A stretch of DNA of 64,000 nucleotides from Flavobacteriia bacterium (GTDB lineage: Bacteria > Bacteroidota > Bacteroidia > Flavobacteriales_D > Crocinitomicaceae): the NCBI GenBank assembly GCA_016178305.1, contig JACOTM010000020.1:1-64000 (forward strand), in the 5' to 3' direction. Under the pieces are notes generated by a model. It did no database searches and was not told the origin of the DNA. It was given only the letters and a program-made list of their open reading frames with translations. The first letter of the stretch is position 1; each line of letters opens with the position of its first letter. This document shows, piece after piece, positions 60,313-64,000 of the stretch. The position numbers and the translations under genes were made by a program.

Positions 60313-61875
60313 TTAATCATTCACTTCACTCATCGTGTTCACAGTCAATAACGTTCTCAAATTTACTTTTTGATCAATCAATCTATGTAGATCTGTAATA
60401 GCGATACGTTCTTGTTGCATCGTATCTCTATCACGTATTGTTACCGTATTGTCTTCCAATGTTTGGTGATCAACCGTAACAGAGAAAGGAGTTCCAATTG
60501 CATCTTGACGACGGTAACGTTTTCCGATAGAATCTTTCTCATCATAAGTACATAAGAAGTCAAATTTCAATCCGTCGATGATTTCTCTTGCTTTTTCTGG
60601 TAAACCATCTTTCTTCGTTAATGGCATAACAGCAACTTTGTAAGGAGCTAAAGCTGGAGGTAAATTCAACACAACTCTTTCTGAACCATCCTCTAATACT
60701 TCGTTTTTATGAGAAGCACTTAATACAGCTAAGAACATTCTATCTAAACCAACTGAAGTTTCAATGACATAAGGAACATAGTTTTGGTTTAATTCTGGAT
60801 CAAAATATTGTAATTTTTTACCTGAGAATTGTTCGTGTTGTTTTAAATCGAAATCAGTTCTTGAGTGAATTCCTTCTAATTCTTTGAAACCCATCGGGAA
60901 ATTGAATTCAATATCTGCAGCAGCATTTGCGTAGTGGGCTAATTTGATATGATCATGGAAACGGTAATGTTGTTCACCTAATCCTAACGCTTTATGCCAT
61001 TGGATACGCGTATTTTTCCAGTATTCATACCATTTCATTTCTTCTCCTGGGCGAACAAAAAATTGCATTTCCATTTGTTCGAACTCACGCATTCTAAAGA
61101 TGAACTGACGCGCAATAATTTCATTACGGAATGCTTTACCAATTTGAGCAATTCCAAATGGAATTTTCATTCTTCCTGATTTTTGAACGTTCAAGAAGTT
61201 TACGAAAATACCTTGAGCCGTTTCTGGACGTAAATAAATGGTAGAAGCATCACCTGCAACTGATCCCATTTCCGTTGAAAACATCAAATTGAATTGACGC
61301 ACATCTGTCCAGTTTTTAGAACCGCTGATTGGACAAACAATTTCTAATTCTTCAATTAAGTTTTTTAATCCTTCTAAGTCATTGTTTTCCAAAGTTACAC
61401 GCATCTTATCTTCGATGTATGTAATTTTTTCAGCATTACGAAGTACATTCGGGTTTGTCGCTCTAAATTGATCTGCATCAAAAGCATCACCGAATCGTTT
61501 CAATCCTTTTTCAACTTCTTTCTCAATTTTTTGACGAATTTTTTCGATGTGTTCTTCTAATAAAACGTCTGCTCTATATCTTTTTTTAGAATCTTTATTA
61601 TCAATCAATGGATCATTGAAAGCATCAACGTGACCTGAAGCTTTCCAAGTAGTTGGGTGCATGAAAATAGACGCATCAATACCGACAATGTTTTCGTGCA
61701 TTTGCACCATTGCTTTCCACCAATAAGTTTTGATGTTATTTTTCAATTCAGAACCCAATTGACCATAGTCATAAGTTGCTGCTAAACCATCATATATTTC
61801 AGAAGATGGAAATACAAATCCATACTCCTTTGCGTGGGAGATAACCTCCTTTAATTTATCTTCTCTTTGTTCCAT
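60313..61875 (-). CDS. glyS: Glycyl-tRNA synthetase (alpha2 type)
   Basis: 520 aa class II synthetase. N-terminal FVFPSSEIYDGLAATYDYGQLG, then AEKITYIEDKMR, RPETAQGIFVNF (motif 2 region), EFNFPMGFKELEGIHSRTDFDL, and the C-terminal anticodon domain with YDEKDSIGKRYRRQDAIGTPFSVTVD. It is the homodimeric eukaryote/archaeal-like form rather than the E. coli alpha2beta2 type, which is usual in Bacteroidota. CAAAGGTA at 61880-61887 gives a TACCTTTG box near the start. Confidence 0.96.
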   Translation of the reverse strand: MEQREDKLKEVISHAKEYGFVFPSSEIYDGLAATYDYGQLGSELKNNIKTYWWKAMVQMHENIVGIDASIFMHPTTWKASGHVDAFNDPLIDNKDSKKRYRADVLLEEHIEKIRQKIEKEVEKGLKRFGDAFDADQFRATNPNVLRNAEKITYIEDKMRVTLENNDLEGLKNLIEELEIVCPISGSKNWTDVRQFNLMFSTEMGSVAGDASTIYLRPETAQGIFVNFLNVQKSGRMKIPFGIAQIGKAFRNEIIARQFIFRMREFEQMEMQFFVRPGEEMKWYEYWKNTRIQWHKALGLGEQHYRFHDHIKLAHYANAAADIEFNFPMGFKELEGIHSRTDFDLKQHEQFSGKKLQYFDPELNQNYVPYVIETSVGLDRMFLAVLSASHKNEVLEDGSERVVLNLPPALAPYKVAVMPLTKKDGLPEKAREIIDGLKFDFLCTYDEKDSIGKRYRRQDAIGTPFSVTVDHQTLEDNTVTIRDRDTMQQERIAITDLHRLIDQKVNLRTLLTVNTMSEVND

Positions 61876-61879
61876 GCTA

Positions 61880-61887
61880 CAAAGGTA
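61880..61887 (-). promoter_or_regulatory. -7 promoter box for glyS
   Basis: TACCTTTG on the minus strand, 4 bp before the glyS ATG at 61875. No convincing -33 box at the usual spacing. Confidence 0.4.
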
Positions 61888-62185
61888 ATGTAAGAATTTA
61901 TAAGATTGATATATGTCGTGGATTTTATTAATGCAAATATGGCAAAGGAAATTACACTAATAACCTGAAATTCTATGTTAATATTAAAAACACTTCTGTT
62001 TGTCTGATTAATGGTAAGCGTTTCTAATTTTCCTTTTTGGGAATTTCTTTTCGAGAATCTAGAATCGGGGAAGGAAAATTTTCCAGCTTAGTCTAACTCT
62101 AAAAAATTGTCTATAACGCATCAATCTGATATGTTTATTTTCATAAAAGAATTATATTTACCTCAAAATTATTATGAACTAAACT
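61888..62185. other. Intergenic between divergent genes, no gene seen
   Basis: About 300 bp between glyS and the next gene. No coding frame. A GGAAAATTTTCC palindrome is near 62076-62087. Nothing else stands out. Confidence 0.5.
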
Positions 62186-62614
62186 ATGAAACAAATAATC
62201 AAAACATTAGCAATGTTATTTATTGTATTTAACATGAATGCTCAAACTAATTTCAATACAGGAGATCAAGATTTAGACAAACAACTGGTTGAGATAAACA
62301 ATGAAGCAAAAAATGATTTAACAAAATTTAAAACTGATTTGCTAAATGTTTTCAAAATTCCTTTCGAAAAAACAGAAGTATTATTGAAAGAAAAAATGGA
62401 ACCTGCAGAAATTTTGCTTTCTGCAAAAATTGCATCTATCAGTAAAAAATCACTCGATCAAGTTATTACATGTTACAAAACAAATAAATCAAAAGGCTGG
62501 GGCTATATTGCAAAAGAAATGGGAATTAAACCTGGTTCACCTGAATTTCATGAATTAAAAAAGAAAAAAGAGAAAGGAAATAGTAACAATAAAGGCAAAG
62601 GAAAAAAGAAATAA
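62186..62614 (+). CDS. Conserved secreted protein with KGWG/IAKExGIKPGS motif
   Basis: 142 aa. Signal peptide MKQIIKTLAMLFIVFNMNAQ, a helical middle (DLDKQLVEINNEAKNDLTKFKT), then KSKGWGYIAKEMGIKPGSPEFHELKKKK, and a Lys/Gly/Asn-rich tail (KGNSNNKGKGKKK). I recall the KGWG...IAKE-GIKPGS-EFH block as a conserved motif of an uncharacterised periplasmic family. Basic tail suggests binding to an acidic surface or nucleic acid. Function unknown. Confidence 0.75.
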   Translation: MKQIIKTLAMLFIVFNMNAQTNFNTGDQDLDKQLVEINNEAKNDLTKFKTDLLNVFKIPFEKTEVLLKEKMEPAEILLSAKIASISKKSLDQVITCYKTNKSKGWGYIAKEMGIKPGSPEFHELKKKKEKGNSNNKGKGKKK

Positions 62615-62657
62615 TACAAGAAGAATCTGCCTAATATTATTTTGATTTTAAGTAACT

Positions 62658-62689
62658 GTCAAAAATATTGAAATCACAATATTTTGGAC
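62658..62689. terminator. Terminator-like hairpin between convergent genes
   Basis: Left arm 62658-62670 and right arm 62677-62689 pair over 12 of 13 bp (core AAAATATTG / CAATATTTT), loop AAATCA. AT-rich; no clear T-run. Confidence 0.5.
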
Positions 62690-62692
62690 TGC

Positions 62693-63493
62693 TTATTCTT
62701 TATTTTCACCGTCTAAATTAATTATATATCCAATATTTATTCCCCACATTTTTAATTTAGAAGTATAAACTTCGGTATAGTAATTTTCATAAATATACTT
62801 ATTAGGCAAAGCGGTATAAATAGACTCTTCTTTTATCACTACACCATTATGATCCAAAGCATTTACATCAAACATATTATTAACATTGCAATAACTAAAA
62901 TTTCCAAAGCCTTGTAAAAAACTCACACTTAATAATAAGCGATGTTTTGTATTTCCTGTAATTTTTTTCTTGAAAATATTATTCAATATGATTTCAGTTC
63001 CTATTTCTAAACCATAAACAGGATTCAAATTTCTTTGAACTACTTTATGACCAGAATGATTTTGGCTGTTTGGATCATCAAAATTATAAGAACTAATTGT
63101 TCTAAAATTTGCCAATCCTATTTGAGGTGTTACAAATCCTCGAAAAGTATTAATATCATAACCAATCAACCACTTTGTTCCGACTAAATATTTATTAAAA
63201 CGACTTTTAAATTCCGCATGTACATTTGTAGCAGGACTATTATTGTAAAGCAGAACTTTAGTTGAATGATATTCTGAAGCATAGTTTCCAAAACTCGATT
63301 TAAATTCTGCAATCATTGGAAAACCAAAAACGGGTCGATAACCAAATGAAAAACCAAACCCAACTGCTGTATTCATATTAGGCATAATATTTTTATTTGG
63401 AATATCAATTGGTAGATAGAAAGCAAATTGTGATTTTTGAGAATTACTATAGAATGAAACGAATAGAGTAAAGAGTAAAATCAATTTTTTCAT
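62693..63493 (-). CDS. Secreted outer-membrane-barrel-like protein
   Basis: About 266 aa from the ATG at 63493 (MKKLILLFTLFVSFYSNSQ), a clear signal peptide; upstream in-frame ATGs would add an unlikely prefix. Strand pattern AVGFGFSFGYRPVFGFPMIAEFKSSFG, then FKSRFNKYLVGTKWLIGYDI and the last strand MWGINIGYIINLDGENKE fits a small beta-barrel, common in Bacteroidota. Unknown function. Confidence 0.7.
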   Translation of the reverse strand: MKKLILLFTLFVSFYSNSQKSQFAFYLPIDIPNKNIMPNMNTAVGFGFSFGYRPVFGFPMIAEFKSSFGNYASEYHSTKVLLYNNSPATNVHAEFKSRFNKYLVGTKWLIGYDINTFRGFVTPQIGLANFRTISSYNFDDPNSQNHSGHKVVQRNLNPVYGLEIGTEIILNNIFKKKITGNTKHRLLLSVSFLQGFGNFSYCNVNNMFDVNALDHNGVVIKEESIYTALPNKYIYENYYTEVYTSKLKMWGINIGYIINLDGENKE

Positions 63494-63569
63494 GTTCATT
63501 TTTTTGATAAAGTTAACAAGAGACTTCAAAAACTATTCCATTTTGAAAATATTATTTCATTAGAACGTT

Positions 63570-63577
63570 TATCTTTG
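63570..63577 (+). promoter_or_regulatory. -7 promoter box for mtnC
   Basis: TATCTTTG, 4 bp before the mtnC ATG. TTTG at 63542-63545 is a -33 candidate at 24-bp spacing, a little long. Confidence 0.45.
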
Positions 63578-63581
63578 TAGA

Positions 63582-64000
63582 ATGAATTTCAGCAACGTAC
63601 AATTTGTTTTAACCGATATCGAAGGAACAACAACATCAGTTTCTTTTGTATACGAAGTTTTATTTCCTTATTTCCAAACGAACATTTATCAATTAAAGGA
63701 TTTAACTTCTTTGGATGAAGTGAAAGATGCATTTCAACAAACAATTGAAATAGCTAAAACAGAAGGAATAATTTTATCAAATGACGATGAAATAATTGCC
63801 CAACTTTTAAAGTGGTGTTTGGAAGATAAAAAAATCACTCCATTGAAAACCTTACAAGGAATTTTATGGAACGAAGGATATCAATCAGGTGAAATTAAAG
63901 GGCATGTATATGATGAGGTTGCGGATCAATTATTGATTTGGAAACAAAATAACATACAGATGGGAGTTTTTTCATCGGGTTCAATCGCTGCTCAAAAATT
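63582..64000 (+). CDS. mtnC: Enolase-phosphatase E1 (C-terminus off window)
   Basis: Read by hand from ATG 63582; open to the right edge. HAD-type hydrolase with FVLTDIEGTTTSVSFVYEVLFPYF (catalytic Asp in DIEGTT), KTLQGILWNEGYQSGEIKG and MGVFSSGSIAAQK (motif II Ser). This is the MtnC signature: it dephosphorylates and enolises the methylthio-phosphopentane intermediate of methionine salvage. Fits the methionine theme with metH but is 40 kb away. Confidence 0.92.
   Translation, partial: MNFSNVQFVLTDIEGTTTSVSFVYEVLFPYFQTNIYQLKDLTSLDEVKDAFQQTIEIAKTEGIILSNDDEIIAQLLKWCLEDKKITPLKTLQGILWNEGYQSGEIKGHVYDEVADQLLIWKQNNIQMGVFSSGSIAAQK

Overview
The window is AT-rich chromosomal DNA from a member of the Bacteroidota, most likely Flavobacteriales and possibly near Crocinitomicaceae (lineage is inference). 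Support comes from promoter-like TTTG-N19/20-TAnnTTTG pairs, near absence of Shine-Dalgarno sequences, a type IX secretion (T9SS) C-terminal sorting domain, SprB and PASTA modules, a two-gene methionine synthase, and an ftsE/TPR/beta-barrel neighbourhood. There is no prophage, CRISPR array, rRNA or intact transposon.

Layout. 1-10.3 kb: the N-terminal part of a secreted purple-acid-phosphatase-like enzyme, an intergenic palindromic element, an unknown 506-aa protein, ftsE, and a TPR protein / outer-membrane barrel / SCO cluster. 10.3-15.5 kb: a possible small RNA with a strong terminator, a frameshifted barrel gene, then a three-gene operon (unknown 173-aa protein, TPR sensor kinase, LytTR regulator) followed by a 97-aa single-domain cystatin/stefin-like protein. 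15.7-20.1 kb: a 1454-aa T9SS-secreted LamG/SprB/FnIII/cohesin-like/dockerin-like protein. 20.2-24.2 kb: a SAM-I riboswitch controlling split metH. 24.2-27.6 kb: a lipoprotein, an XRE regulator gene broken by a stop, initiator tRNA and an MsbA-like exporter.

28-44.4 kb is the division and cell-wall (dcw) cluster in canonical order: mraZ, rsmH, ftsL, ftsI, murE, mraY, murD, an extra 158-aa gene, ftsW, murG, murC, ftsQ, ftsA, ftsZ, yqeY. Two features stand out. ftsA lacks about 100 codons and changes frame, which is either a real lesion or an assembly error. The extra gene between murD and ftsW resembles a decayed MurD C-terminal domain. GTGGTA repeats upstream of mraZ look like MraZ operators.

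44.5-64 kb is mostly housekeeping: PIN/PhoH ATPase, polyprenyl synthase, rmlA, RND exporter, S9 peptidase, pyrF, AAA/DUF4143 ATPase, prfA, purM, pth, glyS, and the start of mtnC at the right edge. Two families of intergenic repeats recur: an element with CCTnAGTTCGATTAA-type inverted ends (two fuller copies and one end-like remnant), and TAGA/TCTA-rich hairpins in several gene junctions.
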